Source: Caryophanales bacterium UBA1737 | GTDB lineage: Bacteria; Bacillota_I; Bacilli_A; ML615J-28; CAG-313 | DNA length: 59,884 nucleotides | Assembly (NCBI GenBank): GCA_002315915.1 | Contig: DCIB01000005.1 | Location: 29,515 to 89,398 of the forward strand | Reading direction: 5' to 3' | Shown here: piece after piece, positions 42,720 to 52,506 of the stretch | Layout of the letters: every line of letters starts with the position of its first letter | Position numbering within the stretch: the first letter of the stretch is position 1 | Position numbers and translations under genes: made by a program | Notes under the pieces: model-generated | What the model was told of the DNA's origin: nothing | Seen by the model: only the letters and a program-made list of their open reading frames with translations | The model's database searches: none

Positions 42720-43947
42720 TACAATAAAAAATATCTATTCATCATATGGAATAGATGTAGATAAAGCAATAAATACTTTAAAAGATGTTAGTATCAGTTT
42801 ACATTGTTGGCAATTAGATGATGTATCTGGTTTTGAAAATAGCGGTTCACTTACTGGTGGCATTCAAGCAACAGGTAATTACCCTGGAAAAGCAAGAAAT
42901 TTTAATGAATTAAAACAAGATTTATTAGAATGTATAAAATATATACCTGGTAAAAAGAAAATAAATGTTCATGCTAATTATCAAACTAATAACCAGGTTA
43001 ATAGATGCGATATAACAGTTAATCAATATATAGATTGGATTGATTTTGCAAAAGAAAATAATTTAGGTCTTGATTTTAACCCAACAGTATTTTCTTCTCC
43101 AATGCTTAAAGATAATTTAAGTTTATCTTCTCCTATTAAAGAAGTTAGAGATTATTGGATAAAGCACTGTATTAATTCGATAAAAGTATCAGAAGGATTT
43201 GCTAAAGAGCTAAATATTAAATCACTTTGTAATATATGGATACCAGATGGCTTAAAAGATGTTCCATCTGATAGACTAGGACCTAGATTAAGATTAAAAG
43301 AATCTTTAGATACAATATTGAAAGAATCAAATTATAATAAAGACTTAGTGGATATATCTGTTGAATCTAAAGTATTTGGGATTGGCGTTGAATCTTATAC
43401 TACAGGAAGTCATGAATTTTATCTTAATTATGCTTCTAAAAATAACTGTTTATGCTTACTTGATACAGGACATTTTCATCCAACAGAAAATGTAGCAGAT
43501 AAAATATCTAGTATGTTTGCATTTAATGATAAACTTGCTTTACATGTATCAAGACCAGTTAGATGGGATTCAGATCATGTATTAAAACTAGATGATAATT
43601 TACAAGAAGTAGCTGATGAACTTGTTAAATGTAATGCTTTAAATAAAACATATATTGGTCTTGATTATTTTGATGCATCAATTAATAGAGTAGCTGCATT
43701 AATAATTGGTGCTAGAAATATGGAAAAAGCTCTTTTAAAAGCATTGCTTACTCCTTGGAATTTATTAAAAGAAGCCCAAGATAATAATGATTTTACAAAA
43801 GTACTAGCACTTCAAGAAGAAATTAAAACTTTACCTTGGATGGAAGTATGGAATGAATATTGCTCTATTGAAGGTGTTAAGCTTGAAAAAGAATGGTTTG
43901 AAGAAGTAAGATTATATGAGAAAAACATTCTTTCAAAAAGAGGATAA
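42712..43947 (+). CDS. rhaA: L-rhamnose isomerase
   Basis: Converts L-rhamnose to L-rhamnulose; TIM-barrel, manganese-dependent. 411 residues, normal. The start is the ATG at 42712 (MDNTIKNIYSSYG), with GGAGGAAAAT just before it; a frame running further upstream is part of rhaB in another frame. Seen: SISLHCWQLDDVSGFE near 26, NVHANYQTNNQVNR near 84, VESKVFGIGVESYTTGSHEF near 217, LLDTGHFHPTENV near 246 and LHVSRPVRWDSDHV near 279 with the metal ligands. Confidence 0.95.
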   Translation: MDNTIKNIYSSYGIDVDKAINTLKDVSISLHCWQLDDVSGFENSGSLTGGIQATGNYPGKARNFNELKQDLLECIKYIPGKKKINVHANYQTNNQVNRCDITVNQYIDWIDFAKENNLGLDFNPTVFSSPMLKDNLSLSSPIKEVRDYWIKHCINSIKVSEGFAKELNIKSLCNIWIPDGLKDVPSDRLGPRLRLKESLDTILKESNYNKDLVDISVESKVFGIGVESYTTGSHEFYLNYASKNNCLCLLDTGHFHPTENVADKISSMFAFNDKLALHVSRPVRWDSDHVLKLDDNLQEVADELVKCNALNKTYIGLDYFDASINRVAALIIGARNMEKALLKALLTPWNLLKEAQDNNDFTKVLALQEEIKTLPWMEVWNEYCSIEGVKLEKEWFEEVRLYEKNILSKRG

Positions 43948-43948
43948 T

Positions 43949-44743
43949 ATGAATATAATTAATGAAGTAACAAAAATATTAGATTTATTATATAAACATG
44001 GTTGGGATGAAAGAAATGGAGGAAATTTCTCATATCTTATATCAAGTGATGAAGCTCAATTAATAACTTCCAATACAAAAGCTATAAAAGATTTTGTATA
44101 CAACGATATTGATTTAAGTTTATTAGTAGGAAAATATATAATAATTACTGGAACTGGTACTTATTTTAAGAATATGAAAGATTTTCCAGAAGAAAACTTA
44201 GGATTATTAAAAATAGTTGATAATCATACATTATCACTATTATGGGGATATTCAAAAGGAGGCATGCCTACTAGTGAAGCTCCAACTCATTTACAATGTC
44301 ATATAGAAAGACTAAAAAAAGATCCATTACATAGAGTTGTAATGCATACACATCCAACAAATGTAATATGTATGACTCATATATTACCACTTGATTCTAA
44401 TAAATTTACTGAAATATTATGGAAAATGCAAACAGAATCAATAGTAGTATTCCCAGAAGGAGTTGCAGTATTACCTTGGATACTTTGTGGTGGAACAAAG
44501 ATTGGAATTGAAACATCTAAACTAATGAGTGAATATAGGTCAGTTATATGGGCTCAACATGGAATATTTTGTACAGGAAAAACTATTGATGAAACATATG
44601 GTTTAGTTGAAACAATTGAAAAAGCTGCAGAAATATACTTAAAAATATGTGATAAAAAAATAACTCAATCTATATCCAATGAGAATTTATTAGAAATAGC
44701 TAATGCTTTTAAATTAGATTATAAAAAAGGAATAATAGATTAA
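43949..44743 (+). CDS. rhaD: rhamnulose-1-phosphate aldolase
   Basis: Class II zinc aldolase giving dihydroxyacetone phosphate and L-lactaldehyde. 264 residues from the ATG at 43949 (MNIINEVTKIL), preceded by AGAGGA; 1 base behind rhaA. Seen: NGGNFSYL near 29, TSEAPTHLQCHIERL near 108 with the catalytic Glu, VVMHTHPTNVI near 130 with two zinc His, and WAQHGIFCTG near 200 with the third. Followed by a strong convergent terminator. Confidence 0.94.
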   Translation: MNIINEVTKILDLLYKHGWDERNGGNFSYLISSDEAQLITSNTKAIKDFVYNDIDLSLLVGKYIIITGTGTYFKNMKDFPEENLGLLKIVDNHTLSLLWGYSKGGMPTSEAPTHLQCHIERLKKDPLHRVVMHTHPTNVICMTHILPLDSNKFTEILWKMQTESIVVFPEGVAVLPWILCGGTKIGIETSKLMSEYRSVIWAQHGIFCTGKTIDETYGLVETIEKAAEIYLKICDKKITQSISNENLLEIANAFKLDYKKGIID

Positions 44744-44778
44744 AATATGTGAATGTGTTATACACATTCACATATTTT
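44742..44778. terminator. bidirectional terminator between rhaD and the transporter gene
   Basis: Seventeen-base perfect arms (44742-44758 with 44762-44778, containing GTGAATGTG/CACATTCAC), loop of three, T-run on both outer sides. Confidence 0.85.
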
Positions 44779-46437
44779 TTATTTCTTTTTATTCTTTTTG
44801 TCTAGATATTTTTGATTTTCTGTATCAAACTCTAAACCTTTTCTTTCACATTTAATTTTTAAATCTTTAATACGCCATTCTTCAGAAATTCTAGCGTTTT
44901 CCTCAGCTTCAAGTTTAGCTAGTTCTTGAGGTGATACATATACTTCTCCACGGGCTAAAGCTTCTTCTTTATGACGAAGTTCTATTTGTTCTTGCATATG
45001 AGGTAAATCATTTTCTATCTTTAAAAAGAATAATAAAATAATTAATAATCCATATACAATAATAGGTAACCAGTATTTAACAAAATATATCCATTCATAT
45101 ACACTATTAGGATTTAATGTACCAATATCAGGATCATATCCAGCGTATCCTAATCCAGTTTCATATACACCAGCAAATACACCAGATAATAGATTTGATA
45201 AAGCTGTTGTTATAGCAAGAGCCATAGTTCCTTCAACTCTAAATCCATATTTATATTCAACTTCATCATTTGCTGCATAAATTAATGAATATAAAATATA
45301 GACAACTGGAATTGTTCCTAGATTGAAGAAGAAATATGATATGGTTGCTCCTAAGAAATTATTTTTAAATAAGTAACCAACTATTGAAGATACAATTACT
45401 AATAATCCAAACGCAATAGTTGTTTTTCTAATTGTGAATTTTTTACAGATAGGATAGATAAATAATAGTCCTAATCCAAGTGGAACTCCACTACAAATTG
45501 TATATATTAAATTGTAATTATTTGTAGAGGTTGCACCTAATACAACTGAACAAAAGTTAGTATTTAAATTAGCACCTTGTAAATTACCAAAACTTGTTAA
45601 TATAAAAGAAATAATAAATGCTATTACCCAATATTTAGATTTAAACATATATTTAACTTGATTAAATATTGAAATATTTACTTCTTCTTTTTTATTATTT
45701 TCAGTAATTCTTTCTTTAGTATAAAAATAATGAACAAATGATAATACTAAAGAAAGAATACCAAATGCAAGAACTAAAGTATACCAGTTTTCAATTGGGA
45801 ATGTTTGAACTTTTGGTTCTATAGTATTATGTAACATTGTATAATACAAAATAGATCCTACTACAAGAGTTACTCCTGTACCAACTAACATAAATTCAGA
45901 AATTTTTGTAAATAGGTTGACTTGATTTCGATCATCTTGATTTCTAGTACATAGAGTATTTAAATTAATTTTTAACATTACTAGAGTTAATCCCACGCCA
46001 TGGTATAAAATATTAAAAATATAAACCCATATTAATTTTAATGTATTATTACCAAATTCTGGTATATAAAAACAGAAAAATCCACTTATAGAAAGAATTA
46101 TAGAACCAATTAATATAAGTGGCCTAATTTTTCCTTCTTTAGATACATTATGTTCAACAACATAACCAAATATTATACCAAAAATTATTGCTGCTATTTT
46201 AGATACCCACGCAAGAATAAGATAATTATCTTTTCCATAAATTTCATCAATATAGAATCTTTCTGTATAAAATAATTCTAATAATGATTGCATTACAGCA
46301 ATAAAAGCTGCTGTTCCAAAAGGACCAATTAAAAAACCTAATATTTTTTCTTTCATTGTCATAGAATTTGTTTTAATTCTAGAGGACATGAATTTCGTTT
46401 CAAAAAGCCCTTTACTAAAAAATTTAACTTCTTTCAT
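44779..46437 (-). CDS. GPH/MFS-type sugar transporter, probably for rhamnosides
   Basis: Twelve-helix secondary transporter, 552 residues, with the shape of the glycoside-pentoside-hexuronide:cation group. N-terminal cytoplasmic start, then helices from about 34 to 480; loop marks GIIFGYVVEHNVSKEGK near 92 and RNQDDRNQ near 165. The C-terminal ~80 residues are a charged cytoplasmic tail (SPQELAKLEAEENARISEE), longer than usual and probably helical. Start at ATG 46437 (MKEVKFFSK) with GAGGAG inside the end of the rhamnosidase gene; a TTG further up is in frame. Coupled to GH78, so the likely cargo is a rhamnose-containing glycoside. Confidence 0.75.
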   Translation of the reverse strand: MKEVKFFSKGLFETKFMSSRIKTNSMTMKEKILGFLIGPFGTAAFIAVMQSLLELFYTERFYIDEIYGKDNYLILAWVSKIAAIIFGIIFGYVVEHNVSKEGKIRPLILIGSIILSISGFFCFYIPEFGNNTLKLIWVYIFNILYHGVGLTLVMLKINLNTLCTRNQDDRNQVNLFTKISEFMLVGTGVTLVVGSILYYTMLHNTIEPKVQTFPIENWYTLVLAFGILSLVLSFVHYFYTKERITENNKKEEVNISIFNQVKYMFKSKYWVIAFIISFILTSFGNLQGANLNTNFCSVVLGATSTNNYNLIYTICSGVPLGLGLLFIYPICKKFTIRKTTIAFGLLVIVSSIVGYLFKNNFLGATISYFFFNLGTIPVVYILYSLIYAANDEVEYKYGFRVEGTMALAITTALSNLLSGVFAGVYETGLGYAGYDPDIGTLNPNSVYEWIYFVKYWLPIIVYGLLIILLFFLKIENDLPHMQEQIELRHKEEALARGEVYVSPQELAKLEAEENARISEEWRIKDLKIKCERKGLEFDTENQKYLDKKNKKK

Positions 46438-46438
46438 T

Positions 46439-48973
46439 TTATTTCTCCTCAATAATATTTAAACCTGAATTTAATTTAATATCTTTTTTATTGTAAATAT
46501 ATTTAGCATTTACATTTCCTGGAATATAAATTTCTATTTTATTATTTTCGATAGATACTTTTATTAATCCATAAATCGAATCATATTCGCCTTTATAATA
46601 CTTAATCTTATCCGTAAATAAAGGATTAATTATTATATTATTATTTGGTAATATATTAATTCCTAATAATGATTTAAATAACCATTCAACCATAGCACCT
46701 TTAGAATAATGATTTAATGATGCAATACCGCTTTGAGAATTAGGTCCTTCCCATCCTTCCCAAATTGTGCCTGTATCAAATTTAGCCATATAAAGCCATC
46801 CTGGCATATCTTCATTTAATAAAAGTTTTATACATGCATCAATATTATATTCTTTTAATACATCTAATATAAAAGGTGTAGATAAAAAACCAGTTCCTAA
46901 ACGATATTTATAAAATTCTAAAGCTTCTATAAGTCTTTTTTTCGCATATTTAGTTTGATCATCATTTAATAAATTAAAATATAATGGTCTGACTAATTTA
47001 GCTTGACGATTAGTATCAAGAGTATATTCTTTTAATGTAACAAGTTCTTGATAGGCATTTTTTACACCAATTGAATATTCTTTTATTAATTCATAATCTG
47101 TATGATCATTAATTATGTCCTCAATTTTTATAATTAAACTTAGAATATAAGATGTATAAGCCATAGATTCTTCTGGATGTGGTTCACAAAAGTCTGTCCA
47201 TACAAAAGGTTTAACGTCATTTGGTTCAGCCCATTCTCCATATGATTGACCAGTATTTACTTTATATTTATTGTTTTCTTTAGATAATTTAAATCTTTTA
47301 GCGTATATTGAGTAAATACCTTTTTCATTTCCGCATCTAGATATCATAAAATGTGCATATTTTAAGATATTTGGAAAATATTTTTTTAATAATCTATCAT
47401 CATTATTTATTAAATAATAACGATATGGTATTAAAACACAAGCATCAGCCCAGCCAACACTTCCATTCATTGGGTTCATATACCAATCTTCATTAGAAAA
47501 TGGAACGATTTGACTAGTTTTACCATTTTTCCATTGTCGATCAAAAATATCAACAACATGTTTTCTGGAAAAAGTTTTATAATCTGTTAAATATGATGCT
47601 GTATTAAAAAATACTTGAGAATCACCAGTCCATCCCATTCTTTCTCTTGTTGGACAATCTGTTGGTATATCTATAGAATTACTTTTTAAACTCCATAAAG
47701 TATTTCTATAAAATTTATTAATTAATTCATTAGAACATTCAAAATAGGATATTTCTTTTAAATTAGAATATATAGCTATTTGATTTAATTCTAATAAATC
47801 TATGTCTCCAAATATTTCAATATATTTAAATCCGCCAAAATAATATTTAGGTTTGTATTCATTAATTCCTTCTTTTAATGTAATAATACATTCTTGAAGT
47901 GGTGTTTTTTTACCATTTCTTATACACTGTATATTTTTTAATGATACATGATTATCATTATCTAATATTTCTCCCATTACAACTTTTATAGTATTAGAAG
48001 AAGTCTTATTACATTTAATACTAAAGTAACCTGCTAAATTTTGTTTAAATACATATACCTTACTATTACTATGCTTAATTATTTTTTCAAATTTAAATAC
48101 TTCATGTTCTGTTACAGGATTAGTATTTAAATTACATAAATTATATTTTTTATTTACTTCTTTTGCGGTAAACTTATAACTTGGAGTTTTATTTAAATCT
48201 ACAATTTCTCCGTCTTTTAAATCTCCTTGAATAATACTTCCATCATTAGACCAAGAAAAAGACTTATCTGTGTAAATATAATCAATTGTATTATCAAAAT
48301 AAGTAATTTCTAATTCAGCTATTAATTTTGTAATAGATCCATAGGTATTAGTTCTTCCTTTTGCCCCTATTGAGCCACGATACCATCCATCACCTAATTC
48401 AAATTTTATAGTATTTAAGCCTTCATTCAATAAATTAGTTATATCAAATGTAGATAGTTTTAATCTTTTATGATAATTGGTAAATCCAGGATTAAATAAT
48501 TCATTAGATACTAAGGAATCGTTAATATATGCATAATATATTCCGCAAGATGTTGAATATAATCTAGCTTTTTTAATTTTTTTACACTTAAATTCTTTTT
48601 TAAAATAATCTATTGGATATCGTTTAGCTTTATTTACAATATAATTTCCACAAATATATTTTGCATGTTTGAAATCATTTATACCTACCTCAAAGAATGA
48701 TTCTTCTTTAGATATTTCTAAATTATTTAAGTCATCTAATAATTCAATATTAAAATTTACAACATCTTGTTCTTTTAATTCATAATTGAAATCATAGTAC
48801 ATCTGATTAGAATATATTAATCCAGTATCAAATAAATTATTATTAATTGAACCAAATATTCTATATGCAACTTGATTATTTAATGAATCAATATTCCAAC
48901 TTATTCTTGGATTTTCATTTGCTATACCGATAGGATTAGTTAAATATTCTGTTTTTATATTTATAGCTTTCAT
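46439..48973 (-). CDS. alpha-L-rhamnosidase, GH78, intracellular
   Basis: Inverting hydrolase removing terminal L-rhamnose. 844 residues without signal peptide, so it acts on imported substrate. N-terminal beta-domains (residues ~1-400), including YYAYINDSLVSNELFNPGFT near 148 and LGDGWYRGSIGAKGR near 193. (alpha/alpha)6 barrel: DCPTRERMGWTGDSQVFFN near 441 with the general acid region, WTDFCEPHPEE near 596, GTIWEGWEG near 746 and SLNHYSKGAMVEWLF near 763. C-terminal beta-domain to the end. GAGGATA precedes the ATG; the -10 lies among the AT-rich 48987-49003. First gene of a two-gene unit with the transporter. Confidence 0.92.
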   Translation of the reverse strand: MKAINIKTEYLTNPIGIANENPRISWNIDSLNNQVAYRIFGSINNNLFDTGLIYSNQMYYDFNYELKEQDVVNFNIELLDDLNNLEISKEESFFEVGINDFKHAKYICGNYIVNKAKRYPIDYFKKEFKCKKIKKARLYSTSCGIYYAYINDSLVSNELFNPGFTNYHKRLKLSTFDITNLLNEGLNTIKFELGDGWYRGSIGAKGRTNTYGSITKLIAELEITYFDNTIDYIYTDKSFSWSNDGSIIQGDLKDGEIVDLNKTPSYKFTAKEVNKKYNLCNLNTNPVTEHEVFKFEKIIKHSNSKVYVFKQNLAGYFSIKCNKTSSNTIKVVMGEILDNDNHVSLKNIQCIRNGKKTPLQECIITLKEGINEYKPKYYFGGFKYIEIFGDIDLLELNQIAIYSNLKEISYFECSNELINKFYRNTLWSLKSNSIDIPTDCPTRERMGWTGDSQVFFNTASYLTDYKTFSRKHVVDIFDRQWKNGKTSQIVPFSNEDWYMNPMNGSVGWADACVLIPYRYYLINNDDRLLKKYFPNILKYAHFMISRCGNEKGIYSIYAKRFKLSKENNKYKVNTGQSYGEWAEPNDVKPFVWTDFCEPHPEESMAYTSYILSLIIKIEDIINDHTDYELIKEYSIGVKNAYQELVTLKEYTLDTNRQAKLVRPLYFNLLNDDQTKYAKKRLIEALEFYKYRLGTGFLSTPFILDVLKEYNIDACIKLLLNEDMPGWLYMAKFDTGTIWEGWEGPNSQSGIASLNHYSKGAMVEWLFKSLLGINILPNNNIIINPLFTDKIKYYKGEYDSIYGLIKVSIENNKIEIYIPGNVNAKYIYNKKDIKLNSGLNIIEEK

Positions 48974-49074
48974 AATATTATCCTCAATTATAATATCATT
49001 ATATAAAATTATTTATTAATTGTATTGCAAAATCGTCTAATTTTTTATAATATTGATTATATTGGTGTTTTATT

Positions 49075-50214
49075 ATGAATATAGATGTAAATTATTTAGC
49101 TGAATCTCTTGCAACATTATGTGGAATTCCTACTAGAATATATAAAGATAATAAAGAAATAAAATATTTCGGAACAATAAAATTTAAAACAGATCCTATT
49201 ATTTTAGATATCAATAAGATATTAGATATAAAAGATAATTTAAGTTATTATATTAATGATTATTTTTTTTATTATGGAATCATAAATTATAATAAAAACT
49301 ATAAACTAATTATTGGCCCATCTAGAGAAATTAAAATTGATGAATATTCTTTAAATAATTATGCTCTTGTATTAGGTATTAAAAATGATGAAATTCACTA
49401 TTTTAAAAATAATATGAATTTAATTATTCCAATGCCATTAACAAGTTTAATGCAATCACTTGCATCATTAAACTATATTTTGAATAATGAAAAAATAAAT
49501 ATATCAGACTTAATGATATCATCTACTAATGATACAGAAAGTTTATATGATAACGGGACTCCAAATGATATACATAATTCTTATTTATTAGAAGAAAAGA
49601 TTAAAAAAATGGTATTTGATGGAGATATTGATTCGTTTATTGAATTTACTAAACAATCACAATCAATAAGAGATCCAATATATTCAACTAATTATTTAAG
49701 AAATATTAAAGATAATTTCATTGTTGCATCTACTCTTTTATCAAGAGTTGCTATAGAAGCGGGACTAGATGTTAATAATATATTAAACTTAAACGAACTT
49801 TATATTAGGGAATGTGAAATATTAAATAATCCAAATGAAATACTTAATTTGAAATATAAAATGGTTACTGATTATATTAACAAAGTAAAACAAATTAAAA
49901 ATTGTAATCCATTTATTCAAAAAATAAATAATTATATAATTAATAATTTATCAAAATCAATTGAAATAAATGATCTTACAAAATATTTAAACATTTCAAA
50001 AAGTACTTTATGTAATAAAATTAAAAAAATAACTAACAAATCTGTAAATTATTATATATTAGAGTATAAAATCAATTATTCTAAAGAATTAATTAAAAAA
50101 AATATTTCTTTATCAGCTATTTCAAATAATTTAGGATTTTCATCACAGCAACATTTTTCAAACGTATTCAAGAAATTTTTTGGTATGACTCCTTTACAAT
50201 ATAAAAATAATTAA
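49075..50214 (+). CDS. AraC family regulator with large N-terminal sensor
   Basis: 379 residues. The C-terminal ~100 residues are an AraC DNA-binding domain: SIEINDLTKYLNISKSTLC near 299, and ISLSAISNNLGFSSQQHFS near 346, ending FFGMTPLQYK. The N-terminal ~270 residues are a divergent sensor domain that I do not recognise securely; its layout recalls YesN-like or PocR-containing regulators. Divergent from GH78 across 101 bases, so GH78-transporter is the likely target. TATAAT at 49046-49051; no clear ribosome site before the ATG. Confidence 0.8.
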   Translation: MNIDVNYLAESLATLCGIPTRIYKDNKEIKYFGTIKFKTDPIILDINKILDIKDNLSYYINDYFFYYGIINYNKNYKLIIGPSREIKIDEYSLNNYALVLGIKNDEIHYFKNNMNLIIPMPLTSLMQSLASLNYILNNEKINISDLMISSTNDTESLYDNGTPNDIHNSYLLEEKIKKMVFDGDIDSFIEFTKQSQSIRDPIYSTNYLRNIKDNFIVASTLLSRVAIEAGLDVNNILNLNELYIRECEILNNPNEILNLKYKMVTDYINKVKQIKNCNPFIQKINNYIINNLSKSIEINDLTKYLNISKSTLCNKIKKITNKSVNYYILEYKINYSKELIKKNISLSAISNNLGFSSQQHFSNVFKKFFGMTPLQYKNN

Positions 50215-50243
50215 AAGGAAGAATGATTAATCATTCTTCCTTT
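50214..50243. terminator. bidirectional terminator between the second AraC gene and the EamA transporter
   Basis: Perfect inverted repeat AAAGGAAGAATGA/TCATTCTTCCTTT around TTAA, between convergent stop codons. Confidence 0.8.
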
Positions 50244-50244
50244 C

Positions 50245-51141
50245 TTATAAACTAAAAATTATAATAACTATTATTCCTAATGTTAATAACAATAAACCAA
50301 ATAATACTTTTTTTGTAAATTTTTCTTTTAATATTAAATATGAAAATAGCATTGTAATTAGTATTGATAATTTAGATAGTGAATTAACTGCAACAGGATT
50401 TACTCCTACTATATTTAATGCTTGATATTCACAAAGCCATGCTCCACCAGTTGCTACACCAGATAGTGTTAAAAATATCCATGATTTTTTCGATATTTCG
50501 TTTATTCCTTTATAATCTTTTCTAAATAATACAATTGTTGATGCGAAAATAAATACAATTATAGTTCTTAAAAATGTCCCTAAATCACTTTTAATTCCTT
50601 GTAATCCTATTTTTACAAATAATGATACCACTGATGCAAATACTGCTGATAATACTGCATAAATTAACCATTTATTAGATTCAGTTTGATTTACCTCTTT
50701 TTTAGTAATCATAAACGTAGTTCCTAAACCCATTAAAATGATAGAAACAACTAACATAATTATTGTTAATAAATCACCATTTTTTGTTGTATCATTAAAG
50801 AAGAAAATAATAAATAAAATACTAGTTAATATAAAACTTGATTTATCAATTGGTGTTACTTTATTTACATCACCTAGTTTTAATGCTTTATAATAACAAA
50901 GCCAAGAACATCCTGTTGCTACACCAGATAAAATTAGAAATATATAGTTACTAAGTGTTAAATCTTTAAAAGTATTAATACTTCCACTTAATATACACAT
51001 AATTAAAGAACATATTATAACTATAAGTGTTCTATAAGATGTTGCGAAATTAGAATTTACATCTTTTACACCAAGTTTACCTAAAATTGCTGTTAAAGCT
51101 GTAAATACCGCTCCCATTAATGCAATAATAATCCATGTCAT
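50245..51141 (-). CDS. EamA/DMT family transporter
   Basis: Drug/metabolite-superfamily exporter or importer with ten membrane helices in two repeats, 298 residues. The duplication is visible: LSGVATGCSWLCYYKALKLG near 74 and LSGVATGGAWLCEYQALNI near 225. Substrate unknown; the family moves amino acids, nucleobases and sugars. Single gene between the rhamnose module and tuf, with AGGAAG before the ATG. Confidence 0.85.
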   Translation of the reverse strand: MTWIIIALMGAVFTALTAILGKLGVKDVNSNFATSYRTLIVIICSLIMCILSGSINTFKDLTLSNYIFLILSGVATGCSWLCYYKALKLGDVNKVTPIDKSSFILTSILFIIFFFNDTTKNGDLLTIIMLVVSIILMGLGTTFMITKKEVNQTESNKWLIYAVLSAVFASVVSLFVKIGLQGIKSDLGTFLRTIIVFIFASTIVLFRKDYKGINEISKKSWIFLTLSGVATGGAWLCEYQALNIVGVNPVAVNSLSKLSILITMLFSYLILKEKFTKKVLFGLLLLTLGIIVIIIFSL

Positions 51142-51179
51142 AAAAGTTACTTCCTTTAATTATATTATACTCTTAATAA

Positions 51180-51215
51180 AATAAAAAAGATCTTATAGAA
51201 AACTATAAGATCTTT
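51180..51215 (-). terminator. terminator of the str operon
   Basis: Thirteen-base stem AAAGATCTTATAG/CTATAAGATCTTT around AAAA, followed by TTTTTT on the minus strand, 25 bases after the tuf stop. Confidence 0.85.
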
Positions 51216-51239
51216 AATTTTACTTTATGCTTCTAATAA

Positions 51240-52424
51240 TTAGTCGCAAAGTTCAGTAACGTTACCAGCACCTACTGTACGTCCACCTTCACGAATTGAG
51301 AAACGAGTTCCTTCTTCAACTGCGATTGGGTGAATTAATTCTACATGCATCTTAGTGTTGTCACCAGGCATTACCATTTCAGTTCCTTCAGGAAGAGTGA
51401 TTACACCAGTAACATCAGTAGTACGGAAGTAGAATTGAGGACGATAGTTAGAGAAGAATGCTGTATGACGGCCACCTTCTTCTTTAGTTAATACATATAC
51501 TTGTGCATTGAACACAGTATGTGGAGTAACTGTTTTAGGTTTACAAATAACTTGTCCACGAACTACATCTTCACGAGCAAATCCACGAAGTAATAATCCT
51601 ACGTTATCACCAGCTTCAGCTTGGTCTAATAACTTACGGAACATTTCAACACCAGTGATTACACATTCTTTAGTATCTTTGATACCAACAACTTCACAAG
51701 TGTCACCAACTTTTACAGTACCACGTTCAACTCTACCAGTTGCAACAGTACCACGACCAGTGATTGAGAATACATCTTCAACTGGCATTAAGAATGGTTT
51801 ATCAGTTTCACGAACTGGATCAGGAATATATGCATCAACTGTATCCATTAATTCCATAATCTTAGCTTCGTAAGCAGGATCACCTTCAAGTGCTTTTAAT
51901 GCAGAACCACGAATGATTGGAGTGTTGTCACCATCAAATCCGTATTCTGATAATAAGTCGCGAACTTCCATTTCAACAATTTCAAGAAGTTCATCATCAT
52001 CAACCATATCACATTTGTTTAAGAAAACAACCATTTTTGGAACACCTACTTGGTGAGCAAGTAAGATGTGTTCACGAGTTTGTGCCATTGGTCCATCTGT
52101 TGCAGCAATAACTAAGATTGCTCCATCCATTTGTGCAGCACCTGTGATCATGTTTTTAACATAGTCAGCATGTCCTGGGCAGTCTACGTGTGCATAATGA
52201 CGTTTTGCAGTTTCATATTCAACGTGACATGTGTTAATTGTGATACCACGTTGTTTTTCTTCTGGAGCTCCATCGATTTGGTCATAAGCCATAGATTTAG
52301 CTAAACCAGATTTAGATAAAACAGTAGTGATAGCAGCTGTTAATGTAGTTTTTCCATGGTCAACGTGGCCAATAGTACCAATGTTTACATGGGGTTTAGT
52401 ACGTTCAAATTTCTCTTTTGCCAT
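51240..52424 (-). CDS. tuf: elongation factor Tu
   Basis: GTPase that brings aminoacyl-tRNA to the ribosome. 394 residues, normal. Seen: GHVDHGKTTLTAAIT (P-loop), RGITINTCHVEYET (switch I), DCPGHADYVKNM, NKCDMVDD and GSALKALEG (G4-G5), RGFAREDVVRGQ and FFSNYRPQFYFRTTDVTG in domains II-III. Last gene of rpsL-rpsG-fusA-tuf, 82 bases behind fusA, where a possible extra promoter lies. Confidence 0.98.
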   Translation of the reverse strand: MAKEKFERTKPHVNIGTIGHVDHGKTTLTAAITTVLSKSGLAKSMAYDQIDGAPEEKQRGITINTCHVEYETAKRHYAHVDCPGHADYVKNMITGAAQMDGAILVIAATDGPMAQTREHILLAHQVGVPKMVVFLNKCDMVDDDELLEIVEMEVRDLLSEYGFDGDNTPIIRGSALKALEGDPAYEAKIMELMDTVDAYIPDPVRETDKPFLMPVEDVFSITGRGTVATGRVERGTVKVGDTCEVVGIKDTKECVITGVEMFRKLLDQAEAGDNVGLLLRGFAREDVVRGQVICKPKTVTPHTVFNAQVYVLTKEEGGRHTAFFSNYRPQFYFRTTDVTGVITLPEGTEMVMPGDNTKMHVELIHPIAVEEGTRFSIREGGRTVGAGNVTELCD

Positions 52425-52464
52425 AATAATTTTTTTCCTTTCAAATTAAATAATTTACAACTAT

Positions 52465-52493
52465 ATTTTATTAAATATAATACTACTTTTCAA
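52465..52493 (-). promoter_or_regulatory. possible tuf-specific promoter
   Basis: Minus strand -35 TTGAAA (52488-52493), a 17-base spacer and -10 TAAAAT (52465-52470), in the 82 bases between fusA and tuf. Would add tuf transcript over the operon level. Confidence 0.5.
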
Positions 52494-52506
52494 GCAAATA
52501 GAATGA

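Noticed and set aside
48985..49005. Inverted TATAAT/ATTATA pair before GH78 as a copy of the rhaB operator
   Set aside because: Arms are in the opposite arrangement and purely A-T; chance similarity in AT-rich DNA is likely.
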